DNA of 64,000 nt from Psychrobacter nivimaris (GCF_009812035.1 NZ_VZIZ01000007.1:186001-250000); one strand, 5' to 3'; counted from the first letter of the stretch, positions 17,520 to 28,410 are shown. Notes: generated by a model from the sequence alone, not told the origin. Program-made: numbers and translations.

Positions 17520-18761
17520 TTGAATTCATCGGCAGAAATACAAGCAATTTTGGCACTAGCAGACGGTACAATCTTTCGCGGTGTCAGTATCGGCAGCCTA
17601 GGTCATCGTATTGGTGAAGTGGTATTTAACACAGCCATGACAGGGTATCAAGAAATCCTAACCGATCCAAGTTATGCCCGCCAGCTGGTGACTTTGACTT
17701 ACCCTCATATCGGTAATACAGGCACCAACGCTGAGGACACAGAATCTGGCAATGGCCATAAAGTATGGGCAGACGGTCTTATCATCCGTGATGCCACCAT
17801 GGTAACCTCTAACTTCCGTAACTCAGAGTCACTTAGCGACTATTTACAGCGTAATGAGACAGTGGCTATCGCTGAAATTGATACCCGTCAGCTAACACGT
17901 CTATTACGTGATAAAGGTGCACAGAACGGCTGTATCATGACTGCCTCAAACGGCGAGACGATCAGTAGCGACGATGAGCAAAAAGCGATTGAGTTAGCGA
18001 AAGGCTTTGCAGGTCTAAAAGGCATGGACTTGGCAAAAGAATGCTGTACTAAAGAGAACTTCGAGTGGACAGCGGGTACCTGGGATTTATCAGACACCCT
18101 ACTCAACCGCGATATCCCTGGTAGTCATGATAGCGGTACTGGCGGCTTCTTTAAGCAACTCGGCACTCACATCGATTCTAAACACAACGTAGTCGCTTAT
18201 GACTTCGGTAGCAAAACCAACATCCTACGCATGCTCGTCGACCGCGGTTGTCACGTAACGGTTGTACCAGCACAGACCCCTATCGCTGATGTGCTAGCAA
18301 TGAACCCAGATGGCATCTTCTTATCAAACGGCCCTGGTGATCCTGCAGCTTGTGATTACGCTATCGATGCGGTACGCCACATCATTGAGCAAACTGACGT
18401 GCCAACGTTTGGCATCTGCTTAGGCCATCAGCTGATTGGTCTGGCTAGCGGTGCAAATACCATCAAGATGAAAACAGGCCATCATGGTGCCAACCATCCA
18501 GTACAAGATTTGGCGAATGGCACGGTTATGATTACCAGTCAGAACCATGGTTTTGCGGTTGATGAAGACACGCTACCTGACAACGTTAAATCTACTCATC
18601 GCTCACTATTTGATGGTACCAACCAAGGTATCGAGCTGACCGATAAGCCTGTATTTAGCTTCCAAGGTCACCCAGAAGCCAGCCCTGGTCCACATGACTG
18701 CGCGCCATTGTTTGATAAGTTTGCGGATATGATGGAACAGTCTAAAACTGCCCAAGCGTAA
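17520..18761 (+). CDS. carA: Carbamoyl-phosphate synthase small subunit
   Basis: The 413-residue glutaminase subunit that supplies ammonia to CarB for carbamoyl phosphate, the shared precursor of arginine and pyrimidines. The N-terminal CPSase domain begins [13 protein letters not shown] and includes [15 protein letters not shown]. The class I glutamine amidotransferase domain has the nucleophile in [13 protein letters not shown] and His/Glu in [11 protein letters not shown]. The start is TTG at 17520: the frame is closed upstream by TAA at 17502 and GGAGG lies 6 bp before the TTG. An 11-codon ATG frame (17488-17523) ends in a TGA that overlaps this TTG. The gene is followed after 153 bp by carB. 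Confidence 0.97.
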   Translation: MNSSAEIQAILALADGTIFRGVSIGSLGHRIGEVVFNTAMTGYQEILTDPSYARQLVTLTYPHIGNTGTNAEDTESGNGHKVWADGLIIRDATMVTSNFRNSESLSDYLQRNETVAIAEIDTRQLTRLLRDKGAQNGCIMTASNGETISSDDEQKAIELAKGFAGLKGMDLAKECCTKENFEWTAGTWDLSDTLLNRDIPGSHDSGTGGFFKQLGTHIDSKHNVVAYDFGSKTNILRMLVDRGCHVTVVPAQTPIADVLAMNPDGIFLSNGPGDPAACDYAIDAVRHIIEQTDVPTFGICLGHQLIGLASGANTIKMKTGHHGANHPVQDLANGTVMITSQNHGFAVDEDTLPDNVKSTHRSLFDGTNQGIELTDKPVFSFQGHPEASPGPHDCAPLFDKFADMMEQSKTAQA

Positions 18762-18914
18762 ACGGTTGATTATAACTACATAATAAGTAAACGCTTGAAT
18801 CGTCCATAGCGCTTCAAGCGGCATTAAATAAAGCACTGCAAGCATAAGACGCCATGAGCGTTATCAAAAATAAAGATTACTCAAATTATCACCCAAACGA
18901 AGGTAGCTCTAACT

Positions 18915-21900
18915 ATGCCAAAACGTACCGACATAAAAAGCATTCTTATCATTGGCGCAGGCCCTATCGTCATCGGCCAAGCATGTGAGTTTGACTATTC
19001 AGGCGCACAGGCGTGTAAAGCACTAAAAGAAGAAGGCTACCGCGTCATCTTGGTCAACTCAAACCCTGCGACCATCATGACCGACCCTGTCATGGCTGAT
19101 GCAACCTATATCGAGCCGATTACTTGGCAGACCGTTGAGCAAATCATTGCCAAAGAACGTCCTGATGCGATCTTGCCAACCATGGGCGGACAGACCGCGC
19201 TCAACTGTGCGCTAGAGCTAGACAAGCACGGCGTATTGACCAAGTATAACTGCGAGTTGATTGGCGCGACCAAAGACTCAATCGAGATGGCAGAAGACCG
19301 CAACTTGTTTGATAAAGCCATGAAGCGTATCGGCCTTGAGTGCCCTCGCGCTGAAACCGCTGAAACCATGGAAGAAGCCTTTGCTACTCAAGAAAAAATG
19401 GGCTATCCGTGTATTATTCGTCCATCATTCACGATGGGTGGTTCAGGCGGCGGTATCGCCTATAACCGCGATGAGTTCATTGAAATCTGTGAGCGCGGTT
19501 TTGATTTGTCTCCAAACCATCAATTATTGATCGATGAATCATTGATTGGTTGGAAAGAATACGAGATGGAAGTGGTTCGTGACAAAAACGACAACTGCAT
19601 CATCATCTGCGCTATCGAAAACTTTGACCCAATGGGCGTGCATACCGGTGACTCAATCACCGTTGCGCCAGCACAGACCTTGACGGACAAAGAATACCAA
19701 ATCATGCGTAATGCGTCATTAGCAGTACTGCGTGAGATCGGTGTTGAAACAGGCGGCTCAAACGTACAGTTCGGTATCAACCCTGATACTGGTCGCATGG
19801 TCGTCATCGAGATGAACCCACGCGTGTCACGCTCGTCTGCCCTAGCCTCAAAAGCCACTGGCTTCCCGATTGCCAAAATCGCAGCGAAACTGGCCATTGG
19901 TTACACGCTAGACGAATTGCAAAACGACATCACTGGTGGCAAAACGCCAGCGAGCTTTGAGCCTGCGCTTGATTATGTCGTGACTAAGATACCTCGTTTC
20001 AACTTCGAAAAATTCCCGCAAGCAGACAACATCCTATCGACTCAGATGAAATCGGTCGGTGAAGTGATGGCGATTGGTCGTAATTTCCAAGAGTCGATGC
20101 AAAAAGCCTTACGCGGTATGGAAACAGGTGCGGATGGTTTTGATGAGCAAATTGACTTATCAAAAGTAAGCGCCGAAAAAGCACGTAGCGAAATCATCAA
20201 CCGCCTAACCATTCCAACACCTGAGCGTATCTACTACGTTGCAGATGCATTCCGCGTCGGTATGAGTGTCGATGAAGTGTTTAACTTTACTAAGATTGAC
20301 CCATGGTTCTTGGTACAAATCGAAGACATCGTTAAAACAGAAGCTACCGTAAAATCACTGGGTTTTGGCGGCTTGAACGAGAAAAATCTACGCAGCTTTA
20401 AACGCAAAGGTTTATCAGATTTGCGCTTGGCTAAATTGCTAGGTATCTCACAAAAGCAACTACGCAAAAAGCGTTGGGATTTGAACGTCTATCCAGTCTA
20501 TAAGCGTGTAGATACCTGTGCCGCAGAGTTTGCTACTAGCACGGCCTATATGTACTCGACGTACGATAGCGAATGTGAAGCAAACCCAACAGACAAAAAG
20601 AAAATCATGGTTATCGGCGGTGGCCCTAACCGTATCGGCCAAGGTATTGAGTTTGACTACTGCTGTGTACATGCAGCGCTTGCCATGCGTGAAGACGGCT
20701 ACGAGACCATCATGGTCAACTGTAACCCTGAAACGGTTTCAACCGATTATGACACTTCTGACCGTTTATACTTTGAGCCAATCACATTAGAAGACGTGCT
20801 AGAGATTGTTCGTATCGAAAACCCTGATGGCGTGATTGTACAGTTCGGTGGTCAAACACCATTGAAACTTGCTCGTGCACTAGAATCAGCAGGCGTTAAA
20901 ATCATCGGTACTAGCCCAGATGCAATCGACCGTGCCGAAGATCGTGAGCGCTTCCAGCATATGATTCAGCAGCTAAACCTAGTACAGCCATCAAACGCAC
21001 TAGCAACCAGCTTGGAAGATGGCTTGGTTAAAGCAAAAGACGTAGGCTATCCATTGGTTGTACGTCCATCTTATGTATTAGGTGGCCGCGCGATGGAAAT
21101 CGTCTACAACGAAGACGAGCTAAGACATTACCTACGTACCGCAGTTCAGGCTTCAAACGAAGCGCCTGTCCTACTCGATCGCTTCTTAGATGACGCTATC
21201 GAAGTCGACGTTGATTGTGTATGCGATGGTACTGATGTTGTCATCGGCGGTATCATGCAGCATATCGAACAGGCGGGTGTCCACTCAGGTGACTCAGCAT
21301 GCTCACTACCGCCATACTCACTGTCTAAAGAGCTATGTGACGTGATGCGCGCACAAACGGTCGCTATGGCAAAAGAGCTAGGCGTTATCGGTCTAATGAA
21401 CGTACAGTTCGCTGTAAAAGGCGAAACCGTATATATCCTAGAAGTGAACCCACGTGCTGCACGTACAGTACCGTTTGTTTCTAAGTGTATCGGTACTTCA
21501 TTAGCACAGGTTGCTGCTCGCTGTATGGCTGGCACCTCGCTCAAAGACCAAGGTTTTACCACTGAAATTGTCCCAGCATTCTATGCGGTCAAAGAAGCGG
21601 TATTCCCATTCGCTAAGTTCCCAGGTGTTGACCCAATCTTGAGTCCTGAGATGAAATCAACGGGCGAAGTTATGGGCGTGGGCAAAACCTTTGGCGAAGC
21701 ATTCTACAAAGCCATTATCGGTAGTAACGAGCGTCTGCCAGGTCTACCAACTGAAGGCGAGACAAAAACCGTCTTTATCTCAGTTCGTGACAGTGACAAA
21801 GCCCAAATCGCTCCGATTGCTCGTCAGCTTGCAGACTTTGGCTTTAAGATTGTCTCGACTACTGGCACACAAAAAGTACTGAGCGACGCTGGTATCGAAA

Positions 21901-22178
21901 GTCAGCAAATCAACAAGGTCACTGAAGGTCGCCCGCATATCGTTGATGCCTTGAAAAATGGCAAAATCGACCTTATCATCAATACCACTGAAGGTAAGCA
22001 AGCTCAAGAGGATTCGTTCTCTATTCGCCGCAGTGCGCTACAGGGCAAAGTATTCTACGTCACCACGTTAGGTGCCGCTGATGCCGTCTGCAAATCTTAC
22101 GCGATTGACTTACCATTTGATGTTTATAAGTTACAAGATTTGCATGAGCAAGCAAAGTCTATTGACGTGGCTGAATAA
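18915..22178 (+). CDS. carB: Carbamoyl-phosphate synthase large subunit
   Basis: The 1087-residue synthetase subunit, which makes carbamoyl phosphate from bicarbonate, ammonia and two ATP. The two homologous ATP-grasp halves start with [23 protein letters not shown] (residues 8 on) and [22 protein letters not shown] (about 563 on). The ends are [21 protein letters not shown] and [23 protein letters not shown]-terminal MGS-like regulatory domain (about 950-1087) would bind UMP/ornithine-type effectors. Length is normal. GAAGG precedes the ATG. It is in an operon with carA, and a terminator follows at 22295. Confidence 0.98.
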   Translation: MPKRTDIKSILIIGAGPIVIGQACEFDYSGAQACKALKEEGYRVILVNSNPATIMTDPVMADATYIEPITWQTVEQIIAKERPDAILPTMGGQTALNCALELDKHGVLTKYNCELIGATKDSIEMAEDRNLFDKAMKRIGLECPRAETAETMEEAFATQEKMGYPCIIRPSFTMGGSGGGIAYNRDEFIEICERGFDLSPNHQLLIDESLIGWKEYEMEVVRDKNDNCIIICAIENFDPMGVHTGDSITVAPAQTLTDKEYQIMRNASLAVLREIGVETGGSNVQFGINPDTGRMVVIEMNPRVSRSSALASKATGFPIAKIAAKLAIGYTLDELQNDITGGKTPASFEPALDYVVTKIPRFNFEKFPQADNILSTQMKSVGEVMAIGRNFQESMQKALRGMETGADGFDEQIDLSKVSAEKARSEIINRLTIPTPERIYYVADAFRVGMSVDEVFNFTKIDPWFLVQIEDIVKTEATVKSLGFGGLNEKNLRSFKRKGLSDLRLAKLLGISQKQLRKKRWDLNVYPVYKRVDTCAAEFATSTAYMYSTYDSECEANPTDKKKIMVIGGGPNRIGQGIEFDYCCVHAALAMREDGYETIMVNCNPETVSTDYDTSDRLYFEPITLEDVLEIVRIENPDGVIVQFGGQTPLKLARALESAGVKIIGTSPDAIDRAEDRERFQHMIQQLNLVQPSNALATSLEDGLVKAKDVGYPLVVRPSYVLGGRAMEIVYNEDELRHYLRTAVQASNEAPVLLDRFLDDAIEVDVDCVCDGTDVVIGGIMQHIEQAGVHSGDSACSLPPYSLSKELCDVMRAQTVAMAKELGVIGLMNVQFAVKGETVYILEVNPRAARTVPFVSKCIGTSLAQVAARCMAGTSLKDQGFTTEIVPAFYAVKEAVFPFAKFPGVDPILSPEMKSTGEVMGVGKTFGEAFYKAIIGSNERLPGLPTEGETKTVFISVRDSDKAQIAPIARQLADFGFKIVSTTGTQKVLSDAGIESQQINKVTEGRPHIVDALKNGKIDLIINTTEGKQAQEDSFSIRRSALQGKVFYVTTLGAADAVCKSYAIDLPFDVYKLQDLHEQAKSIDVAE

Positions 22179-22294
22179 TTTCAGTAGATTAAGCATAACC
22201 GTTAGGCTTGCCTAAAAGCTCACTCAAGTATCGTTGTTTGCTTTAAATATAGCCAACCATGCTTGAGGAACGATACCTTTACCGTGATAGACCT

Positions 22295-22330
22295 AAAAAG
22301 CATAGTGGCTAAATTGCGACTATGCTTTTT
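22295..22330 (+). terminator. Rho-independent terminator of carAB
   Basis: AAAAAGCATAGT - 12-nt loop - ACTATGCTTTTT, 117 bp after the carB stop. It separates carAB from greA. The rest of 22179-22508 holds a possible pseudoknot-like pairing (22222-22278) and the greA promoter region. Confidence 0.85.
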
Positions 22331-22508
22331 ATTACGTAAGCTTAAGTGCGCCTATGCTTGAATTGAGGTGAGATACACTCATAAATGATAGCCAACTTAT
22401 TCATTACATCGTCTTAATTATCACTCTTTTATATTTTATATCCATTGCAACAACACTGACACCATCTCATTATGAGGTGGTGTGGTGTTATTGGTTTAAG
22501 GAAAAAAC

Positions 22509-22985
22509 ATGCAACGTTACCCAATGACTCCGCAAGGACACGCGGCTCTAGAAGCCGAATTAAAACAGCTAAAAAGTGTCGACCGTCCACGCATCACAGC
22601 ATCAATTGCTGAAGCACGTGAACACGGCGATTTGAAAGAAAATGCTGAATACCATGCTGCCCGTGAGCAACAAGGTTTTTGTGAAGCACGTATTCGTGAC
22701 ATCGAAGCCAAACTTGGTGGCGCTCAAGTCATCGATCCTTCGACACTGCCAAAAGAAGGCCGTATCGTGTTTGGTGTCAGCGTCGTGATTGAAAACATGG
22801 ACACCGAAGAAGAGAAACAGTACAAAATCGTTGGCGATGATGAGGCTGACTTTAAAGCTGGCAAAATCTCAGTCAACTCTCCAATCGCTCGTGGTTTGAT
22901 TGGTAAATTCGAAGGCGACGAAGTGCGCATTGAAACGCCAAAAGGTGTAGTCGAATATGAAGTCATGAAAGTTATATACGACTAA
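22509..22985 (+). CDS. greA: Transcription elongation factor GreA
   Basis: A 158-residue factor that enters the secondary channel of RNA polymerase and stimulates cleavage of backtracked transcripts. The N-terminal coiled coil contains the family signature [19 protein letters not shown] with the acidic tip residues (Asp and Glu of GDLKENAEY), followed by the FKBP-like C-terminal domain ending [13 protein letters not shown]. Length is standard. AAGGA lies 6-7 bp before ATG. Its position after carAB is common in gammaproteobacteria. Confidence 0.97.
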   Translation: MQRYPMTPQGHAALEAELKQLKSVDRPRITASIAEAREHGDLKENAEYHAAREQQGFCEARIRDIEAKLGGAQVIDPSTLPKEGRIVFGVSVVIENMDTEEEKQYKIVGDDEADFKAGKISVNSPIARGLIGKFEGDEVRIETPKGVVEYEVMKVIYD

Positions 22986-23456
22986 TAGCTACACTGCGTT
23001 CTAATCTATAAATTTGATGTTCTCAATTGAAGACAGTTTGAGAAATGTCTTTTAGATAGCAGCTTCGATGACAATAATTGCGCCTAGCTACTTAGTTATG
23101 CGACTCCATAGATGAAAACTGTACTACACATAAATAGCATTTATACCATTTCGGTTACACAATGCTGCTTTTATCCGTGATTTGTTTTGGCGCATAATTA
23201 TTTGAGTTTGAGTGCACAACAGCTTCAATATTAAGTTTATTCAATAAGAAATAGTTAAGATTGAATAACTTTGATATAAGTCAACACTGCTGCGCTCTTA
23301 CTAAAAATAATGATGGTCTGATCGCACACATAGGCTAATATCAGCACTACTACCCTCGTTATTTGGCATATTTTTCGGTGTCATTTAGCGGGGGTTTTGT
23401 TTATCTAGGCATTATCTATTGTTGTATTACTTACTATTATTTTTGAGGAGTCTTTT
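22986..23456. other. Long intergenic region, no gene seen
   Basis: About 470 bp of AT-rich sequence between greA and the DUF11-like gene. It must hold the promoter of the latter. I found no convincing ORF, terminator or RNA motif. Confidence 0.5.
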
Positions 23457-24350
23457 ATGATTATGAACGATGGTTTTCAAGCGTTAACTACTAAAACGAC
23501 TATGGCAAAAAATGCAACTCTGTCTGCATTACTAGCAGGTATCATGTTGGCCGCATCATCGGCCAATGCTGCCCCTGAGATTGCCATTAGCTCCTCTGCG
23601 AGCGGTAGCACCACGGTGGTCGAGCAATACTCTGATGGCAAAACTGCTACGATTACGGCGACACCAAACGGTATCACCATGCAAGACGGCATGCCGTACG
23701 CGGTGACTCAGGTGACCACTGTGCCACGCTACGTCGTACGTCAGTCTCCTGTTGTCCAAGGTACGACGACCGTTACTAGCGTACCAGTGACTAACTCTAT
23801 TACCAATAAAGTCACTAAAGTAGATGTGATTACCACGCCTGCCAGCAGCGTGACGCAAGTACTACCTGTCGCAACCAATGTCACCCCGCCAGTGATTATG
23901 CAGCAGCCAGTGACCAATCAAGTAACGACAACGACGACAACTTTGGATACGTTGCAACTGACCCCAACTTTTAGCACGCCTGGCGTAGTCAATGCCAACA
24001 CCAAAGTCATGAAAATTCTAAAAAATGCTGATGGACGTGAAGTTGCCGTTCCTGCCAATCATATTGCCCCTGGTGATGTGATTGAGTATCACACCACGTA
24101 CACCAATACCACAGCACAGCCGGTTAATGACATCAACGCCATGATCTCATTACCAAGTGGCGTCCAGTTAGTCTCGTTAAATAGTCCTCTGCCGACGCTT
24201 GCTACCACTGGCGGAGACAGCTATCAAACCATTCAGCAAGTTGGTAATACGGTAGTTGTCCAAGAAAACTACTCTGGTCTAAAATGGAACTTGGTGAACT
24301 TTGATGCCAATGCGGCCAAAACCGTCGTCATACGTGCCAAGGTTCAATAA
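23457..24350 (+). CDS. Secreted DUF11-like repeat-domain protein
   Basis: A 297-residue exported protein of unknown role. A signal peptide near residues 15-40 ends in ASSANAAPE. It is followed by a Thr/Val-rich low-complexity stretch (about 60-175, many VTTT and PVTN motifs). The final domain (about 180-297) has the immunoglobulin-like DUF11 pattern: ILKNADGREVAVPANHIAPGDVIEYHTTYTNTT, then LPSGVQLVSLNSPLP. DUF11 domains are usually found in surface or envelope proteins. Excellent ribosome site (GAGGAG). A second in-frame ATG three codons in is possible. Monocistronic, with its own terminator. Confidence 0.75.
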   Translation: MIMNDGFQALTTKTTMAKNATLSALLAGIMLAASSANAAPEIAISSSASGSTTVVEQYSDGKTATITATPNGITMQDGMPYAVTQVTTVPRYVVRQSPVVQGTTTVTSVPVTNSITNKVTKVDVITTPASSVTQVLPVATNVTPPVIMQQPVTNQVTTTTTTLDTLQLTPTFSTPGVVNANTKVMKILKNADGREVAVPANHIAPGDVIEYHTTYTNTTAQPVNDINAMISLPSGVQLVSLNSPLPTLATTGGDSYQTIQQVGNTVVVQENYSGLKWNLVNFDANAAKTVVIRAKVQ

Positions 24351-24396
24351 ACATTAAACTGTCGCATATTATTATTTAACAGCTATCTGAATATGT

Positions 24397-24439
24397 AAAA
24401 GGTCTTGTGGACTAGCTCTAGTCAGCAAGACCTTTTTTT
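24397..24439 (+). terminator. Rho-independent terminator
   Basis: AAAAGGTCTTG and CAAGACCTTTTTTT enclose an inner GACTAG-CT-CTAGTC stem, 46 bp after the secreted protein gene. Confidence 0.9.
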
Positions 24440-24557
24440 GGAAAAAAGCCAAGCACAGGTATTCACGATACTAGCCATTCCTCTCTTATTACTCGGTATT
24501 GCAGGTATCGTTGGCGGTTTGGTCATTGGATTATTATCTGAAAAAATCTTTATATAA
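24438..24557 (+). CDS. Possible 39-residue membrane peptide
   Basis: The open frame starting at TTG 24438 encodes a short charged head (EKSQAQ), then a single hydrophobic helix with a glycine-zipper pattern (GIAGIVGGLVIG) and a charged end (SEKIF). It has no ATG and no clear ribosome site, and it starts inside the preceding terminator. It could be a true small membrane protein made from another start, or the 3' remnant of a lost gene. Confidence 0.3.
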   Translation: MEKSQAQVFTILAIPLLLLGIAGIVGGLVIGLLSEKIFI

Positions 24558-24698
24558 ATTCAAATCACATCCAAAAATTCAGATTTTTGTGACGACAACC
24601 GTTGTCGCATATCATTCTAACTTCACCTATAAATACAATGACTTAGCGATAATTTTGGTAAAATAGTCTCTCAATAATTAATTGGTAAAACGCGACTT

Positions 24699-25967
24699 AT
24701 GGCAAACATCAATTATGAAAGATTACAGGGCAAACTCAATATCTTGGCCGATGCTGCCAAGTATGATGTCTCTTGCTCATCCTCCGCTGGTACTCGTAAG
24801 AACCAAGGCGGCGGACTAGGTGATGCCTCAGCAACAGGTATCTGTCACAGCTACACCGAAGATGGTCGCTGCGTCAGCCTATTAAAGATTCTTTTGACCA
24901 ATCACTGCATTTATGACTGTGCTTATTGCACTTCACGTAAAAGCAATGACACGCCGCGCGCTGCGTTTAGTGTGGAAGAAGTCGTCGACTTGACCATGCA
25001 GTTTTATCGCCGTAACTATATCGAAGGGCTATTTCTCAGCTCTGGTATCTTTAAAAGTGGCGACTATACAATGGAGCGACTGGTCGAAGTCGCCAAACTC
25101 TTACGTACGCGTGAGCGCTTTAATGGTTACATCCATCTAAAAACCATCCCAGGTGCCTCAAAAGAACTGCTGCTAGAAGCAGGGTTATATGCGGATCGTT
25201 TGAGCGTCAATATTGAGATTCCAACCAAATCAGGGTTGGCTTTGCTTGCGCCAGAAAAATCTCATGATCAATTAAAAGCACCGATGGAGACGGTAAAAGA
25301 AGAAATCATCACCATTCGTGAAAGCCGTAAAACTCACAAAAAAGCACCTAAGTTCACGCCAGCAGGTCAGACCAGTCAAATGATTGTCGGTGCGAGTAAC
25401 GAGACTGACTTGCAGGTGATTCAGCTATCGAGTCACTTCTACAAAACGTATGATCTCAAGCGGGTCTATTACTCAGGTTATGTACCTATGCTCTCTGATA
25501 ATCGCTTGCCTGCGATTGGAACGCCTGTGCCGATGGTACGAGAGAATCGTCTGTATCAGGCAGATTGGTTAATGCGCTTTTATGGTTTTGGCGCGCATGA
25601 GATTGTGGAGCCAGAGTCGCCATTTTTAGATTTAGACTGCGATCCAAAGCTTGCTTGGGCAATACGCCATCGCGAGCATTTCCCAGTCAATATCCAGACA
25701 GCGACTTATGAAATGATAGTGCGTATCCCAGGTATCGGTACAAAAACTGCTAAAAAAATCGTCAAAGCACGTAAGTTCAATCAATTAACGCTATACCATC
25801 TAAAAAAGATGGGCGCTGCGGTCAACCGTGCTAAATACTTCATCGCGACCACTGGCAAAAACGAACACCTTGCTCATTTAACGCGCGATAATTTCCGTCA
25901 GTATGTATTGGCTCAAACGCAAACCAAGTTTAACGATCAACGTACTGGGCAGTTGGCTTTATTTTAG
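24699..25967 (+). CDS. Putative DNA modification/repair radical SAM protein
   Basis: A 422-residue radical S-adenosylmethionine protein. The 4Fe-4S cysteines are in NHCIYDCAYCTSRK (CxxxCxxC, about residues 68-75). A TIM-barrel core follows, and near the C-terminus a helix-hairpin-helix DNA-binding motif, MIVRIPGIGTKTAKKIVKARKF (about 345-365). This matches the family annotated as radical SAM proteins linked to uracil-DNA-glycosylase-like proteins (TIGR03916), whose reaction is not known. The next gene is the family's usual partner. A Cys-Ser-Ser-Ser-rich N-terminus is typical. Only a weak ribosome site precedes ATG 24699. Confidence 0.88.
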   Translation: MANINYERLQGKLNILADAAKYDVSCSSSAGTRKNQGGGLGDASATGICHSYTEDGRCVSLLKILLTNHCIYDCAYCTSRKSNDTPRAAFSVEEVVDLTMQFYRRNYIEGLFLSSGIFKSGDYTMERLVEVAKLLRTRERFNGYIHLKTIPGASKELLLEAGLYADRLSVNIEIPTKSGLALLAPEKSHDQLKAPMETVKEEIITIRESRKTHKKAPKFTPAGQTSQMIVGASNETDLQVIQLSSHFYKTYDLKRVYYSGYVPMLSDNRLPAIGTPVPMVRENRLYQADWLMRFYGFGAHEIVEPESPFLDLDCDPKLAWAIRHREHFPVNIQTATYEMIVRIPGIGTKTAKKIVKARKFNQLTLYHLKKMGAAVNRAKYFIATTGKNEHLAHLTRDNFRQYVLAQTQTKFNDQRTGQLALF

Positions 25968-26043
25968 AATGGCTCTAGATAGTGGGTGCTAGAGAAAGTT
26001 GCCATCTGGCTACTGTATTTATAATAAAAATTTAGGATAAAAC

Positions 26044-26916
26044 ATGTCAGCACTTATGCAAAACGACTCTTACGCTGTCGGTCAATTGACGCCTAGCATT
26101 GTACTGTATGAGCCTAGCTTTGAAGGTTGGCTGAGTGCTGTGTTTTATGTCTATGCCAATCGTCTGCAAAATGATATGTCACTGAAACTAACTGCGCAAG
26201 ATTGCTATGTGCCATCACTCATCGCTCAGGCGACTAGCGTGGCAACTGATGAGGATAGAGCCGAGCGTGTGTTGGTCAAATTAAATACCCTATTAGGTCG
26301 CTCAGGCATGCGAAATATCTTATGGGGTTTTTTATCAGAAAAGGATGATATCGGTACGACATTGTTTCGTGTGGTCAAATACGCCATCGACTACCCTAGC
26401 CGTCAGATTATGCAGGATTTGGGTAATTTGGACGTGCTTGAACTGGTGCAGACAGTCAAATCGGTTGGCCGTGAGAAACATCGTATGGAGGCGTTTGTAC
26501 GTTTTGAGCATACAACCGATGATATTTATTTTGCACGTGTAGAGCCTGATTTTAACGTATTGCCACTCATCGGAGAGCACTTTCGTCAGCGCTATCAAGA
26601 TCAACACTGGGCGATCTATGATCTGACTCGGGGCTATGGCATCTATTACGATAAAAGTAATAGCACACCATCACGTCCAGCAAAGCTACAAACCATCACC
26701 GACCTCGATGATGCGGTACTACTCAACCCTGCTAGCATCCATAGCCCTGATGAACAGCGCTATCAAAAATTCTGGCAAGGGTATTTTACCAACGTCAATA
26801 TCAAAGAGCGCAAAAACCCTAAGCTGCATAAACAATATCTCCCGCAGCGCTACTGGAAATACTTGAGTGAAAAACAAGTACTTCCCAATGCTGAGCACTT
26901 ACAAAAACGACGCTAA
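26044..26916 (+). CDS. DUF4130 / TIGR03915-type DNA metabolism protein
   Basis: A 290-residue partner of the preceding radical SAM protein. Its pattern (PSFEGWLSAVFYVYANRL at the start; VGREKHRMEAFVRFEH; HFRQRYQDQHWAIYDLTRGYGIYYD; FWQGYFTNVNIKERKNPKLHKQYLPQRYWKYLSE) is that of the DUF4130 family. In many genomes this domain is fused to or next to a uracil-DNA-glycosylase-like domain. Here the protein ends after DUF4130 and no glycosylase is adjacent. It follows the radical SAM gene by 76 bp with AGGA before its ATG, so the two are very likely co-transcribed. DNA repair is inferred from family context only. Confidence 0.85.
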   Translation: MSALMQNDSYAVGQLTPSIVLYEPSFEGWLSAVFYVYANRLQNDMSLKLTAQDCYVPSLIAQATSVATDEDRAERVLVKLNTLLGRSGMRNILWGFLSEKDDIGTTLFRVVKYAIDYPSRQIMQDLGNLDVLELVQTVKSVGREKHRMEAFVRFEHTTDDIYFARVEPDFNVLPLIGEHFRQRYQDQHWAIYDLTRGYGIYYDKSNSTPSRPAKLQTITDLDDAVLLNPASIHSPDEQRYQKFWQGYFTNVNIKERKNPKLHKQYLPQRYWKYLSEKQVLPNAEHLQKRR

Positions 26917-27070
26917 TGGCTTTTGGTGCTTATTAATTAATCTACGTCTTACGCTTATATAGTCTAAAAACCGCCTATCTGACCTCATCTTTTTATCTTG
27001 ATGGTTGAGTTTTAATCGCTTTTAACTGACAATAGCAAATTGATATTACTAACCGGTAACCAACGCTATT

Positions 27071-28387
27071 ATGAAAGTTATGCGCTTACTGTCGTCTCTA
27101 AAGCATGATGAATCCGAGCGCGGCATTTTTCATCTTGGGCGGGCATTGGTCAAAAATGAGCATACCTCTATCATTGTCTCGAGTGCCGATGAAGACAACG
27201 ACTTGGTCAGACGTCTCAAACGTGATGGCAATATTTACCATCAGTTGCACGTGAATAAAAAGTCTTGGCTATCGCTATTGCAAGTCTCTGCCCTACGGCA
27301 TTTGATAGAAAAGTACGAACCCGATGTCATTCATGTACATTCGCGTACCCCTGCATGGATATTACATTTGGCACTGCGCCGCGCACGCGTCAGGCGTTTT
27401 CCCAAACTGGTCTCGACTATGTATGGGTTTTATCCTATTAATAAATACTCTCAAGCCCTACTCAATGTTGATACGATAATCACCGTATCTGACAGTGTCA
27501 CTCAATACTTAAAAAAAGGACTGCGCCTCGAAGACGTAGATCCCAAAGTCATCACGCGTATCTATCGTGGTATCGACACTCGGCGCTACCCTTATCGTCA
27601 TAATCCTTCGGTCTATTGGTTACGTCATACCTTTGCTGAATACCCTGAGCTTGAGCACAAAAAATGGCTCGTATTCCCAACTGTAATCGGTAATGAGTAC
27701 GGACAAGAGTGGCTGATAGATATTTTGGGTAACCTGCAAGAGCAATTCCCCAATATTCACGTTATTATTATGGATGAAGACTATAAAGACGGCGATGTCG
27801 CTCATGAAGATTTTCGTCAACGTACTAACAGCTTGGGACTGGCTGAGCGCATTACCTATGTGGGCAGCAAACGTAATGATATGCGAGAATGGCTATCGGC
27901 GGCCAACATTGTCATGGCACTTGCCAATGAGCCCGAGTCAATCGGTATCAATGCCCTACAAGCCATACATCTAGGTACGCCAGTCATTGGTTGGGATCAA
28001 GCAGCCTTTAGCGAGATTTTACAACCGCTCTACCCGCAAGGACTGGTAAAAAAATATAATGCCAATGCGCTCTGTAAAGCGGTTAGAAATCAGCTAGAGA
28101 GCGTGACGCGTCCTGAAATGACCAACAAATTCACCATGCGTGAGATGATTGAAAAGACGCTTGAAGTCTATCAAAGCTTACATGATGCAGCGCTTGCCGA
28201 AGAACAAGCAAAAGCAGATGCTATCGCAGTTCGACGCATCAAACGCAGTCTGAAGAAAGCATCTAAACCTGCGCTCAACGTCGCTGTAAAAAATATTGAA
28301 CCTGTTGCTAAAAATCCAAAAATAAAGCTAACTAAAGAAAAATCGAAGACAACGCATAATGTAGATACGACAGAAGACAATCAATAG
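27071..28387 (+). CDS. Glycosyltransferase family 4 protein
   Basis: A 438-residue GT-B fold glycosyltransferase, likely cytoplasmic and acting on lipopolysaccharide or another surface glycan. The N-terminal domain has PDVIHVHSRTPAWILHLALRRAR; the C-terminal domain has the GT4 donor-binding stretch NEPESIGINALQAIHLGTPVIGW with the E-x7-E-like spacing. After about residue 375 an unusual Lys/Ala-rich basic tail continues for about 60 residues (RRIKRSLKKASKPALNV and onward), outside the catalytic fold. No other glycan genes surround it. The ribosome site is weak. Confidence 0.8.
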   Translation: MKVMRLLSSLKHDESERGIFHLGRALVKNEHTSIIVSSADEDNDLVRRLKRDGNIYHQLHVNKKSWLSLLQVSALRHLIEKYEPDVIHVHSRTPAWILHLALRRARVRRFPKLVSTMYGFYPINKYSQALLNVDTIITVSDSVTQYLKKGLRLEDVDPKVITRIYRGIDTRRYPYRHNPSVYWLRHTFAEYPELEHKKWLVFPTVIGNEYGQEWLIDILGNLQEQFPNIHVIIMDEDYKDGDVAHEDFRQRTNSLGLAERITYVGSKRNDMREWLSAANIVMALANEPESIGINALQAIHLGTPVIGWDQAAFSEILQPLYPQGLVKKYNANALCKAVRNQLESVTRPEMTNKFTMREMIEKTLEVYQSLHDAALAEEQAKADAIAVRRIKRSLKKASKPALNVAVKNIEPVAKNPKIKLTKEKSKTTHNVDTTEDNQ

Positions 28388-28410
28388 CCATAAATACTTG
28401 TCATTCTGAC

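Noticed and set aside
17488..17523. ATG 17488 as the real start of carA
   Set aside because: It is out of frame with carA and stops at TGA 17521; TTG 17520 has a well-placed GGAGG.
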